DNA of 35,074 nt from Treponema sp. (GTDB lineage: Bacteria; Spirochaetota; Spirochaetia; Treponematales; Treponemataceae), in the NCBI GenBank assembly GCA_016297805.1, contig JAEDFX010000010.1:1-35074 (forward strand), given 5' to 3'. A program made the translations under genes and the position numbers. The notes under the pieces are model-generated. The model saw only the letters and a program-made list of their open reading frames with translations. It made no database searches and was not told the DNA's origin. Shown in pieces: positions 7,797 through 15,191 of this stretch (positions are counted from its first letter, which is position 1; each line of letters opens with the position of its first letter).

Positions 7797-8195
7797 ATGA
7801 GTGCATCAGATCCAGTAGCAGACATGCTCACTAAGGTTCGCAATGCGGCTATGGCCCGCCATGAAAAAGTAGATGTGCCTGCTTCTAAATTGAAGCTTGA
7901 AATCGTTAAGATTTTAAAAACAGAAGGATACATCAAGAACTTTAAAAAACTTCAGGAAGATGGAAAAAACACAATTCGTATTTTCTTGAAATATGATGAT
8001 GATAATAATCCAGTGATTCATGGTGTTAAGAAAATTTCTACACCAGGTCGCCGTGTTTATTCTGGCTATAAAGATTTACCACGTGTTTATAACGGCTACG
8101 GTACAATCATCGTTTCAACTTCTTCAGGTGTAACAACTGGTAAGAAGGCAACAGAAAAGATGGTTGGTGGTGAATTAGTTTGCACAATCTGGTAA
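7797..8195 (+). CDS. rpsH: 30S ribosomal protein S8
   Basis: S8 binds helix 21 of 16S rRNA and represses the spc operon in E. coli. It has 132 residues, with DPVADMLTKVRNA at the N-terminus and the conserved GVTTGKKA and GGELVCTIW at the C-terminus. The ATG follows AGGAGA at about 7786-7791. Confidence 0.97.
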   Translation: MSASDPVADMLTKVRNAAMARHEKVDVPASKLKLEIVKILKTEGYIKNFKKLQEDGKNTIRIFLKYDDDNNPVIHGVKKISTPGRRVYSGYKDLPRVYNGYGTIIVSTSSGVTTGKKATEKMVGGELVCTIW

Positions 8196-8210
8196 TAAGG
8201 GGGAAGTGAG

Positions 8211-8750
8211 ATGTCTAAAGTAGGTAAACTTCCTGTTGCTTTACCAGCAGGTGTAACAGTTACTTTTGCTAACAATGTTATTTCCGTTAAAGGTCCTAAA
8301 GGGGAACTTAAACAGGATGTTGTTGGTGATATTGATATTAAAGTTCAGGGAACAGAAGTAGTTCTTACAACTAAGAATGATGCTAAACAGACAAATGCTT
8401 ATCATGGTTTGTATAGAAGTCTTCTCTCTAACATGGTTAAAGGTGTTTCAGAGGGCTTTACAAAAACATTGGTAATTACAGGTGTAGGTTATCGTGCAGA
8501 AGTTAAAGGTAAAGAACTTGTATTGAATCTTGGATATTCAAGTGACTATATTGCAATCATTCCAGAAGGTTTGACAGTAGTTGCTACTCCTGATGGTAAA
8601 GTTACTATCAGTGGTATCGACAAGCAGTTGGTTGGTGAATTTAGTTCTCAGATTCGTAAGTTGAGAAAACCAGAACCTTATAAAGGAAAGGGTATTCGAT
8701 ACGACAACGAAGTTATCCGACGTAAAGTTGGTAAAACTGGTGTTAAATAA
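8211..8750 (+). CDS. rplF: 50S ribosomal protein L6
   Basis: L6 is a two-domain 23S-binding protein near the factor-binding site. It has 179 residues. MSKVGKLPVALPAGV, the GVSEGFTKTLVITGVGYRAE centre and the C-terminal EPYKGKGIRYDNEVIRRK signature are diagnostic. The ribosome-binding site is AAGGGGGAAG just before 8211. Confidence 0.98.
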   Translation: MSKVGKLPVALPAGVTVTFANNVISVKGPKGELKQDVVGDIDIKVQGTEVVLTTKNDAKQTNAYHGLYRSLLSNMVKGVSEGFTKTLVITGVGYRAEVKGKELVLNLGYSSDYIAIIPEGLTVVATPDGKVTISGIDKQLVGEFSSQIRKLRKPEPYKGKGIRYDNEVIRRKVGKTGVK

Positions 8751-8761
8751 GGTGAAGCTAT

Positions 8762-9124
8762 ATGTTTAAGAAAATGAACGACAAAAACAGAAAACGCTTG
8801 CACAGAAAGATTCATATTCGTAAGTCTATCTACGGTACAGCAGAAAGACCAAGAATGACTATTACACGTAGTAACAAAAATATTTCTGTTCAGGTAATTG
8901 ATGATGATGAAGGCAAAACTTTAGCTTCAATTTCAACTATGGAAAAAGAATTTGCTGCAGTTAAACCTAATACAGAAGGTGCAGCAAAACTTGGTGAAGC
9001 TTTAGGTGCACGCCTTAAGGATAAAAAAATCTCTAAGGTTGTTTTTGACAGAAATGGTTATTTGTACCATGGTGTTGTTAAAGCTTTCGCTGATGGTGCC
9101 CGTAAAGCTGGTATCGAATTCTAG
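8762..9124 (+). CDS. rplR: 50S ribosomal protein L18
   Basis: L18 binds 5S rRNA in the central protuberance. It has 120 residues with RKIHIRKSIYGTAERPRM, the central KLGEALGARLKD and the C-terminal FDRNGYLYHGVVKAFADGAR. The first ATG (MFKKMNDKN) follows GGTGA; a second in-frame ATG four codons later is an alternative start. Confidence 0.96.
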   Translation: MFKKMNDKNRKRLHRKIHIRKSIYGTAERPRMTITRSNKNISVQVIDDDEGKTLASISTMEKEFAAVKPNTEGAAKLGEALGARLKDKKISKVVFDRNGYLYHGVVKAFADGARKAGIEF

Positions 9125-9132
9125 GAGTTATT

Positions 9133-9648
9133 ATGGAACATCAGAAAAACTTTGATAAAGATCCAAAAGAGAAGGAATTTGTTGAAAAACTCGTAACTCT
9201 TAACAGAACTTGTAAAACTGTAAAGGGTGGACGTAGAATGTCTTTCTCTGCTCTTACTGTTGTAGGAGATGGAAAAGGTCGCGTAGGATACGGACTTGGT
9301 AAAGCTAATGACGTATCTGAAGCAATTAAAAAGAGTATTGATAAGGCTAAGAGAAATCTTATTACAGTTCCAATGAAAAATGGAACATTGCCACATGATA
9401 TCATTGGTAAATATAAGAGTTCAGAAGTATTGTTGAAACCAGCTTGTTCCGGTACTGGAATTATCGCTGGTGGTACAGTACGTGCCATTATGGATGCTGC
9501 TGGTGCAACAGATGTTCAGTCTAAATCATTGGGATCTAACTCAGCTGTAAACGTAGTTCGTGCTACATTTGACGCAATCTCAAAATTGATGGACGCTAAG
9601 AAAGTTGCAGCAAACAGAGGTAAAACTCTTGATGAGTTGTGGGGTTAA
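9133..9648 (+). CDS. rpsE: 30S ribosomal protein S5
   Basis: S5 contributes to decoding fidelity and mRNA unwinding. It has 171 residues. The dsRNA-binding half has VKGGRRMSFSALTVVGDGKG and GRVGYGLGKANDV; the C-terminal half has GTGIIAGGTVRAIMDAAG and SKSLGSNSAVNVVRAT. GGAG at 9124-9127 precedes the ATG. Confidence 0.98.
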   Translation: MEHQKNFDKDPKEKEFVEKLVTLNRTCKTVKGGRRMSFSALTVVGDGKGRVGYGLGKANDVSEAIKKSIDKAKRNLITVPMKNGTLPHDIIGKYKSSEVLLKPACSGTGIIAGGTVRAIMDAAGATDVQSKSLGSNSAVNVVRATFDAISKLMDAKKVAANRGKTLDELWG

Positions 9649-9651
9649 TGT

Positions 9652-9840
9652 ATGGCTAAAGCAAAACAGATTAAAGTTACATTAATTAGAAGTACAATTG
9701 GTCAGAAGCCAGAAAAGGTTGCAACAGTTCGTAGTTTAGGACTTAAGAAGATCCATTCTTCTAATGTTCTTGCTGATAATGATGCTGTTCGTGGTATGGT
9801 TGCTGCTGTATCACACTTAGTAAAAGTTGAGGAGATCTAA
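9652..9840 (+). CDS. rpmD: 50S ribosomal protein L30
   Basis: L30 is a small 23S-binding protein. It has 62 residues, with KVTLIRSTIGQKPEKVATVR and SLGLKKIHSS, followed by the conserved RGMVAAVSHLVKVEE. It starts three bases after rpsE; the ribosome-binding site GGGG lies within the last rpsE codons. Confidence 0.96.
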   Translation: MAKAKQIKVTLIRSTIGQKPEKVATVRSLGLKKIHSSNVLADNDAVRGMVAAVSHLVKVEEI

Positions 9841-9841
9841 A

Positions 9842-10312
9842 ATGGCAGAATACAATCCAATTCTTAGTGCTCCTCAGGGTGCTAATAAACAGCCAAAGCG
9901 TGTAGGCCGTGGTTCTTCTTCAGGACTTGGTACTACAGCTGGTAAAGGTAATAAAGGTCAGCAGTCACGTTCTGGTGGAAAAACTTATGTAGGTTTCGAA
10001 GGTGGTCAGATGCCACTTTACAGACGAATTGCTCACAAAGGTTTCTCAAACTATCCTTTCAAGAAAGAATATGTTTGTATAAACGTTAATCAGTTGGACG
10101 CTAAATATAATGATGGTGAAACTGTTGATAAAACTTCACTTATTGCAAAAGGTTTTATTTCAGCAAAAGCAGATGTACTTGTAAAAGTTTTGGGTGATGG
10201 TGACATTACAAAGAAACTTACAGTAGCTGTAGATAAAGTTTCAGAATCAGCAAAGGCAAAAATCGAAAAAGCTGGTGGTTCTGTAAAAGCTGCAGAAGCT
10301 AAGGCTGAATAG
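9842..10312 (+). CDS. rplO: 50S ribosomal protein L15
   Basis: L15 is a late 50S assembly protein with a long basic extension. Start placed at ATG 9842 (MAEYNPILSAPQGANKQPKR), one base after the rpmD stop and preceded by GAGGAG; the upstream in-frame ATG at 9827 lies inside rpmD. It has 156 residues. The loop VGRGSSSGLGTTAGKGNKGQ and RSGG, then VGFEGGQMPLYRR, are diagnostic. The C-terminus ends in a short Ala/Lys/Glu tail. Confidence 0.97.
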   Translation: MAEYNPILSAPQGANKQPKRVGRGSSSGLGTTAGKGNKGQQSRSGGKTYVGFEGGQMPLYRRIAHKGFSNYPFKKEYVCINVNQLDAKYNDGETVDKTSLIAKGFISAKADVLVKVLGDGDITKKLTVAVDKVSESAKAKIEKAGGSVKAAEAKAE

Positions 10313-10325
10313 GGCGGAGTAGAAC

Positions 10326-11660
10326 ATGGCAAGCAATCCAATTGTAAATATGTTTAAAGTTAAAGAAATTAGAGATCGTGTGTTCTTCACATTCCTCATT
10401 TTGGCAGTGTTCCGTTTAGGAAGTGTTATTACTGTACCTGGAATTGATGCAAACGTTCTTATTAAATACTTTGACGATTTAGCTGCACAGAATAAAAATG
10501 CATTCGCAAGTTATATGGACTTCTTTGTTGGAGGAGCTTTTTCTAACTTCTCAATCTTGATGCTTGGTGTAATGCCTTATATTTCTATGCAGATTATTAT
10601 GCAGCTTGCTGTGATTATTTTCCCATCACTTAAACGCATATCTCAGGAAGATGGTGGACAGAGAAAAATTGCTCAGTATACACGTATTGGAACAATTATT
10701 GTTTGTCTTATCCAGGCTTGGGGTATGTCAGTTTATGCCAATAGTATTCCTGGTTGTATCATGATTGAAAACAAGATTTTCTTTAAAGTTTTGTTTATGC
10801 TCACTGTTACAACAGGAGCAATGATTACTGTTTGGTTAGGTGATCAGATTACAGCTCGTGGCATCGGAAATGGTATTTCAATGATGATTTTTGCAGGTAT
10901 TGTTGCTCGTTTGCCTAATGCTATTGTTGAGCTTGCTCAGCAGGTTAGTGCTGGCGAAATACAGCTTGTTTTTGTTATTCTTGTAATCATCATGTTCGTT
11001 GCTATTATTGCATTGGTAATTTATGAAGAATCTGGACAGAGAAAAATTCCTGTTCATTATGCAAAACGTGTTGTTGGAAGAAAAATGTATGGCGGTCAGA
11101 GCACATATATTCCATTTAAGGTTAATCCTTCAAATGTAATTCCTTTAATTTTTGCATCTTCAATTCTTACATTACCATTAACAATTGCATCTTCATTCGC
11201 TCAGGGACAAAATTCTGCAAAATGGATTAACTCCGTTTCTAGAGTTTTGACACCTAATGGTGTTTGGTATAATATTTTGTTGGTTGTTCTTATTATCTTC
11301 TTCGCATACTTCTACACTCAGGTAACACTGAACCCTACAGAAATTGCAAAGAACATTCGTGAAAACGGCGGCTCCATTCCGGGTGTTCGAACTGATAAGA
11401 CAGAAGAATATCTTACAAAAATATTGAATAGACTTATATTACCAGGTTCATTATTCCTGGCTTTCATTGCTGTAGTTCCTACAATTGTTCAGCAGTTGTT
11501 TGGTTTCCCACAGTCAATAAGTCAGCTTATGGGCGGAACTTCATTAATCATTTTGGTTGGTGTTGATCTGGATACAATGAGTCAGGTTGAAGCACTTCTT
11601 AAAATGCATCATCATGAAGGACTTACTAAGAAGGGCAAAATCAGATCACGTAGTTTGTAA
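10326..11660 (+). CDS. secY: Preprotein translocase channel SecY
   Basis: SecY is the inner-membrane channel of the general secretion pathway, working with SecE/SecG and SecA. It has 444 residues with about ten hydrophobic segments. ITVPGIDANVL sits in the first periplasmic (plug) region. TARGIGNGISMMIFAGI and the cytoplasmic loop YEESGQRKIPVHYAKR are typical, as is the C-terminal GTSLIILVGVDLDTMSQVEA. It is in the usual place after rplO. A 115-nt structured gap follows before rpmJ. Confidence 0.98.
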   Translation: MASNPIVNMFKVKEIRDRVFFTFLILAVFRLGSVITVPGIDANVLIKYFDDLAAQNKNAFASYMDFFVGGAFSNFSILMLGVMPYISMQIIMQLAVIIFPSLKRISQEDGGQRKIAQYTRIGTIIVCLIQAWGMSVYANSIPGCIMIENKIFFKVLFMLTVTTGAMITVWLGDQITARGIGNGISMMIFAGIVARLPNAIVELAQQVSAGEIQLVFVILVIIMFVAIIALVIYEESGQRKIPVHYAKRVVGRKMYGGQSTYIPFKVNPSNVIPLIFASSILTLPLTIASSFAQGQNSAKWINSVSRVLTPNGVWYNILLVVLIIFFAYFYTQVTLNPTEIAKNIRENGGSIPGVRTDKTEEYLTKILNRLILPGSLFLAFIAVVPTIVQQLFGFPQSISQLMGGTSLIILVGVDLDTMSQVEALLKMHHHEGLTKKGKIRSRSL

Positions 11661-11688
11661 AAAAACGTGAATTAGTAGTAGAAAAGAT

Positions 11689-11769
11689 ATGAGAATATAT
11701 GCTATATTACTAGCTACCGGATTGCTCTCATTGCGAGGTGCTAAAGTTCGGTAAATATTCTCATGGGGG
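11689..11769 (+). promoter_or_regulatory. Candidate structured leader RNA upstream of rpmJ-rpsM-rpsK-rpsD-rpoA-rplQ
   Basis: The secY-rpmJ gap contains a nested stem-loop. The outer helix is a perfect 10 bp, ATGAGAATAT (11689-11698) with ATATTCTCAT (11755-11764). An inner helix of 9 pairs, including two G-U, joins TACCGGATT (11715-11723) with AGTTCGGTA (11745-11753). Its loop can form a further short CTC/GAG stem. The rpmJ ribosome-binding site GGGGG (11765-11769) directly abuts the outer helix. No T-run follows, so a terminator is unlikely. By position it resembles the alpha-operon leader bound by S4 in E. coli; S4 is encoded downstream. Ligand is inference. Confidence 0.5.
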
Positions 11770-11775
11770 CTTTTT

Positions 11776-11889
11776 ATGAAAGTACGAACCAGTGTAAAAC
11801 CTATCTGTGATAAGTGTAAGGTAATTAAAAGAAATGGTATTATCCGTATCATTTGTACAAACCCAAAACATAAACAGAGACAGGGCTAA
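11776..11889 (+). CDS. rpmJ: 50S ribosomal protein L36, zinc form
   Basis: L36 is the smallest 50S protein, here 37 residues: it begins MKVRTSVKPICDKCKVIKR and ends KHKQRQG. The zinc ligands are C11, C14, C27 and H32, so this is the C+ form. The ATG follows GGGGG at 11765-11769. It is short enough to be missed by length-filtered gene finders, but it is intact and in its usual place between secY and rpsM. Confidence 0.97.
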   Translation: MKVRTSVKPICDKCKVIKRNGIIRIICTNPKHKQRQG

Positions 11890-11906
11890 GGCTTAAGGAG
11901 AAACAG

Positions 11907-12275
11907 ATGGCTCGAATTGCGGGAGTTGATATCCCTAATAAACATGTTGGTACCGCATTAACTTATATTTATGGTATCGGCCGTGCATCAGCACTTAAAA
12001 TTTGTGAAGATGCAAAAATTGATCCAATGAAGATGGCTAATGATCTTACACAGGATGAATTGGCAAAAATTCGTGAAATCATTGACGCTAACTACAAGAC
12101 AGAAGGACGTTTACGTTCAGAAATCGGTCTTAACTTGAAGCGTTTGATGGATATTGGTTGCTATCGTGGTCTTCGTCATAAGAGAGGTCTTCCAGTACGT
12201 GGACAGAGAACTCGTACAAATGCACGAACTCGTAAGGGTAAGAAGAAGACTGTTGCTAACAAGAAGAAAGCATAA
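11907..12275 (+). CDS. rpsM: 30S ribosomal protein S13
   Basis: S13 contacts the P-site tRNA and bridges the subunits. It has 122 residues, starting MARIAGVDIPNKHVGTALTY, with GIGRASALKIC and the C-terminal RGLRHKRGLPVRGQRTRTNA. A basic KKKA tail ends it. The ribosome-binding site AAGGAG precedes the ATG by eight bases. Confidence 0.98.
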   Translation: MARIAGVDIPNKHVGTALTYIYGIGRASALKICEDAKIDPMKMANDLTQDELAKIREIIDANYKTEGRLRSEIGLNLKRLMDIGCYRGLRHKRGLPVRGQRTRTNARTRKGKKKTVANKKKA

Positions 12276-12291
12276 GGCGGAGGATAAGTAA

Positions 12292-12672
12292 GTGGCTACC
12301 GTTAAAAAACGAAAGGAAAAGAAGAGCGTATACGAAGGAAATATTTACATCCAGGCTACGTTCAATAATACTATCGTAACTGTAACAGATATGAAGGGAA
12401 ATGCTTTGTCATGGGCATCTTCAGGTGGACTTGGGTTCCGTGGAGCAAAAAAATCTACTCCATTTGCAGCTCAGTCTGTTGCTGAAACTGCTTTGCAGAA
12501 GGCAGCAAGTTATGGTTTGCGTGAAGTACATGTATATGTTAAGGGACCAGGAATGGGTCGTGAAAATGCTATCCGTTCTATTGGAGCTATGGGATTGAGA
12601 GTAAAATCGATTTCTGATGTAACACCAATTCCTCATAATGGCTGTCGTCCTCGTAAAACACGTCGCATGTAA
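12292..12672 (+). CDS. rpsK: 30S ribosomal protein S11
   Basis: S11 shapes the 30S platform near the E site. It has 126 residues, with YIQATFNNTIVTVTDMKGN, WASSGGLGFRGAKKSTPFAA and the C-terminal PIPHNGCRPRKTRRM. It uses a GTG start at 12292 after GGAGG at 12280-12284. Confidence 0.98.
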   Translation: MATVKKRKEKKSVYEGNIYIQATFNNTIVTVTDMKGNALSWASSGGLGFRGAKKSTPFAAQSVAETALQKAASYGLREVHVYVKGPGMGRENAIRSIGAMGLRVKSISDVTPIPHNGCRPRKTRRM

Positions 12673-12691
12673 TTACTGAGAGGATACTATT

Positions 12692-13273
12692 ATGGGAAAA
12701 AGCACACAACCACTCTTGAAGAGATGTAAATCTTTGGGTATCAATCCAGTAGTAATGGGTTATACTAAAGAATCTAAAAGAAATCAGAAAGAAGTACGCA
12801 GAAAGAAATCTGAATACGGAATTCAGCTTGATGAAAAGCAGAAAGTAAGATTCATTTATGGAGTTATGGAAAAACAGTTCCATAAATACTATGTAATGGC
12901 AACAAAGAAAGACGGCATTACAGGTGAAATGTTGCTCCAGATTCTTGAATCTAGATTGGATAACGTTGTATATCGTCTTGGTTTTGCTAAGACAAGAAAA
13001 CAGGCTAGACAGATGATTAATCATGGACACATTGTTCTCAATGGTTCAAAAGTTAATATTCCTTCTTACCTTGTTAAAGTAGGAGACGTTATCTCAGTTA
13101 AAGAAAATTCAGGTATTAAAAAGTTGATTGTTGCAAACAACGATACAGTAGTTCCTGGATGGCTTGAAGCTGATAAAGATAATTTTACTGGAAAGGTTAT
13201 TAATTTAGCTACAAAATCTGATATTGATTATGCAGTTAAAGAAAATCTCATAGTTGAATATTATTCTAAATAA
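12692..13273 (+). CDS. rpsD: 30S ribosomal protein S4 (short, no N-terminal cysteines)
   Basis: S4 nucleates 30S assembly and in E. coli autoregulates the alpha operon. At 193 residues it is slightly shorter than the typical 200-208. SEYGIQLDEKQKVRFIYGV and the S4 RNA-binding domain LESRLDNVVYRLGFAKTRKQ are clear, followed by HGHIVLNGSKVNIPSY. The segment that is usually PYAPGQHG is replaced by a shorter basic stretch (YTKESKRNQKE), and the zinc-type cysteine cluster is absent. Confidence 0.96.
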   Translation: MGKSTQPLLKRCKSLGINPVVMGYTKESKRNQKEVRRKKSEYGIQLDEKQKVRFIYGVMEKQFHKYYVMATKKDGITGEMLLQILESRLDNVVYRLGFAKTRKQARQMINHGHIVLNGSKVNIPSYLVKVGDVISVKENSGIKKLIVANNDTVVPGWLEADKDNFTGKVINLATKSDIDYAVKENLIVEYYSK

Positions 13274-13288
13274 TAAAAAGGAGTTCAG

Positions 13289-14344
13289 ATGGCTCGTAAA
13301 AACTTGCTTAAAGGTTTTAAAAAACCTAAAGGCATTTCATTTGAACACGTTAGTACAAATCCAAACTACGGTAAGTTTACTGCATATCCATTTGAAACTG
13401 GATTTGGTACAACAGTTGGTAACACATTAAGACGAGTATTGTTGTCATCAATTCAAGGTTATGCAATTACATCTATTCGTATTACTTCTTACGATAAGAA
13501 TGGCATTTCAAAGGTAATTTCAAGTGAATTTGAAGCTATTCCAGATGTAGCAGAAGATACTTTGGAAATTATTAATACTCTTAAAATGATTAGACTTAGA
13601 CTTCCTGATGAAGTTGAACAGGATACAATTCAGTACGAATTCAAAGGTCCTGGAGTTATTAAGAGTGATGACTTCGAAAAAGAAGGCCAGCTTGAAATCA
13701 TGACTAAAGATAAAGTTATCTTTACAATGATGGAAGATGCACACTTGGATATTGAAATTCAGGTTGATCTTGGCCGTGGATATGTACCAGCTGAAACTAA
13801 TGAACATTACATAGAAGTTGTAGGAACAATTCCTATGGATGCCATTTTCACTCCTGTTCCAAAAGTAAAATATTCTATTGAGCCTTGTCGTGTAGGTCAG
13901 AGAAATGACTACGATAAGTTAGTTCTTGAAGTATGGACTGATGGAACAATCGCTCCTGAAGATGCTTTAGCAGAAGCTGCAAAAATTGCAAAAGATCATT
14001 TTGCTGTTTTTGTTAATTTTAATGATAAAGATGTCTTGGGATCAGATGAAAGTGATGAAGGCGATGAAAGTATTCAGAAACTTCTCAATACACCTGTAGA
14101 AGAATTGGAACTTTCAGTTCGTTCATCAAATTGTTTGAAGAATGCAAATATTCGTACAATCGGCGAATTAACAAAAAAGACAGAAGATGACATTGCAAAG
14201 ACTAGAAACTTTGGAAAGAAGAGTTTGCAGGAAATCAAAGAAAAGCTTCAGGAATGGAAGCTTACACTTGGTATGACAGACTATAGTCATCTGAAGAATG
14301 CTGCCAATTTAACAAAGCAGAAGGAAGAAACAGATGAATCATAA
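13289..14344 (+). CDS. rpoA: DNA-directed RNA polymerase alpha subunit
   Basis: Alpha dimerises to nucleate RNA polymerase assembly, and its C-terminal domain contacts UP elements and activators. It has 351 residues. The N-terminal domain has GFGTTVGNTLRRVLLSSIQG. A linker with an acidic run (GSDESDEGDES) leads to the C-terminal helix-hairpin-helix region (LSVRSSNCLKNANIRTIGEL, RNFGKKSLQEIKEKL). The 3' end overlaps rplQ by 11 bases, implying coupled translation. Confidence 0.98.
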   Translation: MARKNLLKGFKKPKGISFEHVSTNPNYGKFTAYPFETGFGTTVGNTLRRVLLSSIQGYAITSIRITSYDKNGISKVISSEFEAIPDVAEDTLEIINTLKMIRLRLPDEVEQDTIQYEFKGPGVIKSDDFEKEGQLEIMTKDKVIFTMMEDAHLDIEIQVDLGRGYVPAETNEHYIEVVGTIPMDAIFTPVPKVKYSIEPCRVGQRNDYDKLVLEVWTDGTIAPEDALAEAAKIAKDHFAVFVNFNDKDVLGSDESDEGDESIQKLLNTPVEELELSVRSSNCLKNANIRTIGELTKKTEDDIAKTRNFGKKSLQEIKEKLQEWKLTLGMTDYSHLKNAANLTKQKEETDES

Positions 14345-14858
14345 AAATGGTTTTAATCCGCTTTCACGTACAACAGCACATCGTCGTGCTATGTCACGCA
14401 ATATGGTAACATCGCTTTTTAGATATGAGCGTATTACTACTACTAAATCAAAGGCTCTTGAAGTAAGAAAATCTGCTGAAAAACTTATTACTAGAGCAAA
14501 AGAAGATACAGTTCACAATAGACGTGAAGTTGCAAAGTTCATTCAGGATGAAAAGATTTTGAATAAACTCTTCACTGAAATTGCTCCACGTATGAAAGAA
14601 CGTAATGGTGGATATACACGCGTTCTTAAATTGGGATATCGTCAGGGTGATGCTGCTGATGTTGTAATTCTTGAATTAGTTGATTACAAGTTGGAATCTG
14701 ATTCTGCTGAAGAAAAGAAACCAGCTAAGAAATCCGCTGATACTGAAGCTCCAAAAGCTAAGAAAACAACAAAAGCAAAAGAAGGTACTGCACCTAAAGC
14801 AAAGAAAGCCCCTGCTAAAAAAGCTTCTGAAAAGAAAGAAGAAACACCTGCTAACTAA
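14334..14858 (+). CDS. rplQ: 50S ribosomal protein L17 with long Lys/Ala/Pro-rich tail
   Basis: L17 lies beside the exit tunnel. The conserved core (about residues 1-120) has LSRTTAHRRAMSRNMVTSLF, ITTTKSKALEVRKSAEKLI and GGYTRVLKLGYRQGDAADV. Beyond it is a tail of about 52 residues made mostly of K, A, P, E and T with repeated APKAKK-type units, so the total is 174 against about 117-130 in most bacteria. The tail is probably disordered and RNA-binding. The start overlaps the end of rpoA. Confidence 0.96.
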   Translation: MNHKNGFNPLSRTTAHRRAMSRNMVTSLFRYERITTTKSKALEVRKSAEKLITRAKEDTVHNRREVAKFIQDEKILNKLFTEIAPRMKERNGGYTRVLKLGYRQGDAADVVILELVDYKLESDSAEEKKPAKKSADTEAPKAKKTTKAKEGTAPKAKKAPAKKASEKKEETPAN

Positions 14859-14876
14859 GCAGAAAAGGAGTACGAT

Positions 14877-15089
14877 ATGTCTAAGAACCATCGTGGATCT
14901 GGAATTAGATCATTACCTGCTCACGGAAGAGGAACTTGTGCTATTTGTAAGAAAACAGATATTAAAGTTCTTTGGGAAAAAGAAATTGATGGGCAGACTG
15001 TAAACATTTGTAAGTTCTGTAATGCTGCATTGAAAAATAAAGCAAAGAAAGAAGTCCCAGCTCCTGCTGGAGAAGCTTCTGCAGAATAA
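14877..15089 (+). CDS. Small zinc-ribbon protein of unknown function
   Basis: I do not recognise this 70-residue protein. It has a C21-x2-C24 ... C45-x2-C48 arrangement with 20 residues between the pairs, typical of a zinc ribbon. The N-terminus is basic and Gly/Arg-rich (KNHRGSGIRSLPAHGRG), and an Ala/Pro/Glu tail follows. A good ribosome-binding site (AAAAGGAG) lies ahead of the ATG, and the intrinsic terminator follows 22 bases after the stop, so it is the last gene of the ribosomal operon. Position and composition suggest an rRNA- or ribosome-associated role, but that is inference. Confidence 0.85.
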   Translation: MSKNHRGSGIRSLPAHGRGTCAICKKTDIKVLWEKEIDGQTVNICKFCNAALKNKAKKEVPAPAGEASAE

Positions 15090-15111
15090 TTTATCTTACT
15101 TACAGTGAATC

Positions 15112-15147
15112 AAAACCGTCATTACTTAATGACGGTTTTCTTTTTTT
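15112..15147 (+). terminator. Intrinsic terminator ending the ribosomal protein operon
   Basis: A perfect 13-base inverted repeat, AAAACCGTCATTA (15112-15124) and TAATGACGGTTTT (15127-15139), is followed by C and seven T (15141-15147). It ends the transcript that runs from tuf/rpsJ through the small zinc-ribbon gene. Confidence 0.93.
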
Positions 15148-15154
15148 AAAAAAG

Positions 15155-15183
15155 TTGATTGAAAAAAAAATATAGGATAGAAT
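15155..15183 (+). promoter_or_regulatory. Sigma70-type promoter of the PilZ gene, probably leaderless
   Basis: TTGATT (15155-15160), a 17-bp spacer and TAGAAT (15178-15183) lie just after the operon terminator. The ATG at 15192 begins 8 nt after the -10 box and has no Shine-Dalgarno in front (AATAAATATTT), so the transcript would start within a base or two of the start codon. Confidence 0.6.
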
Positions 15184-15191
15184 AAATATTT

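Noticed and set aside
11699..11760. Possible tRNA-like fold in the secY-rpmJ gap (GTTCGGTA resembles a T-loop)
   Set aside because: No acceptor stem, anticodon arm or full T-arm motif can be formed; the inverted repeats fit a leader RNA better.
14680..15003. Open frame overlapping the end of rplQ and the zinc-ribbon gene
   Set aside because: It is an out-of-frame reading of the Lys-rich rplQ tail, producing Leu/Lys/Gln repeats.
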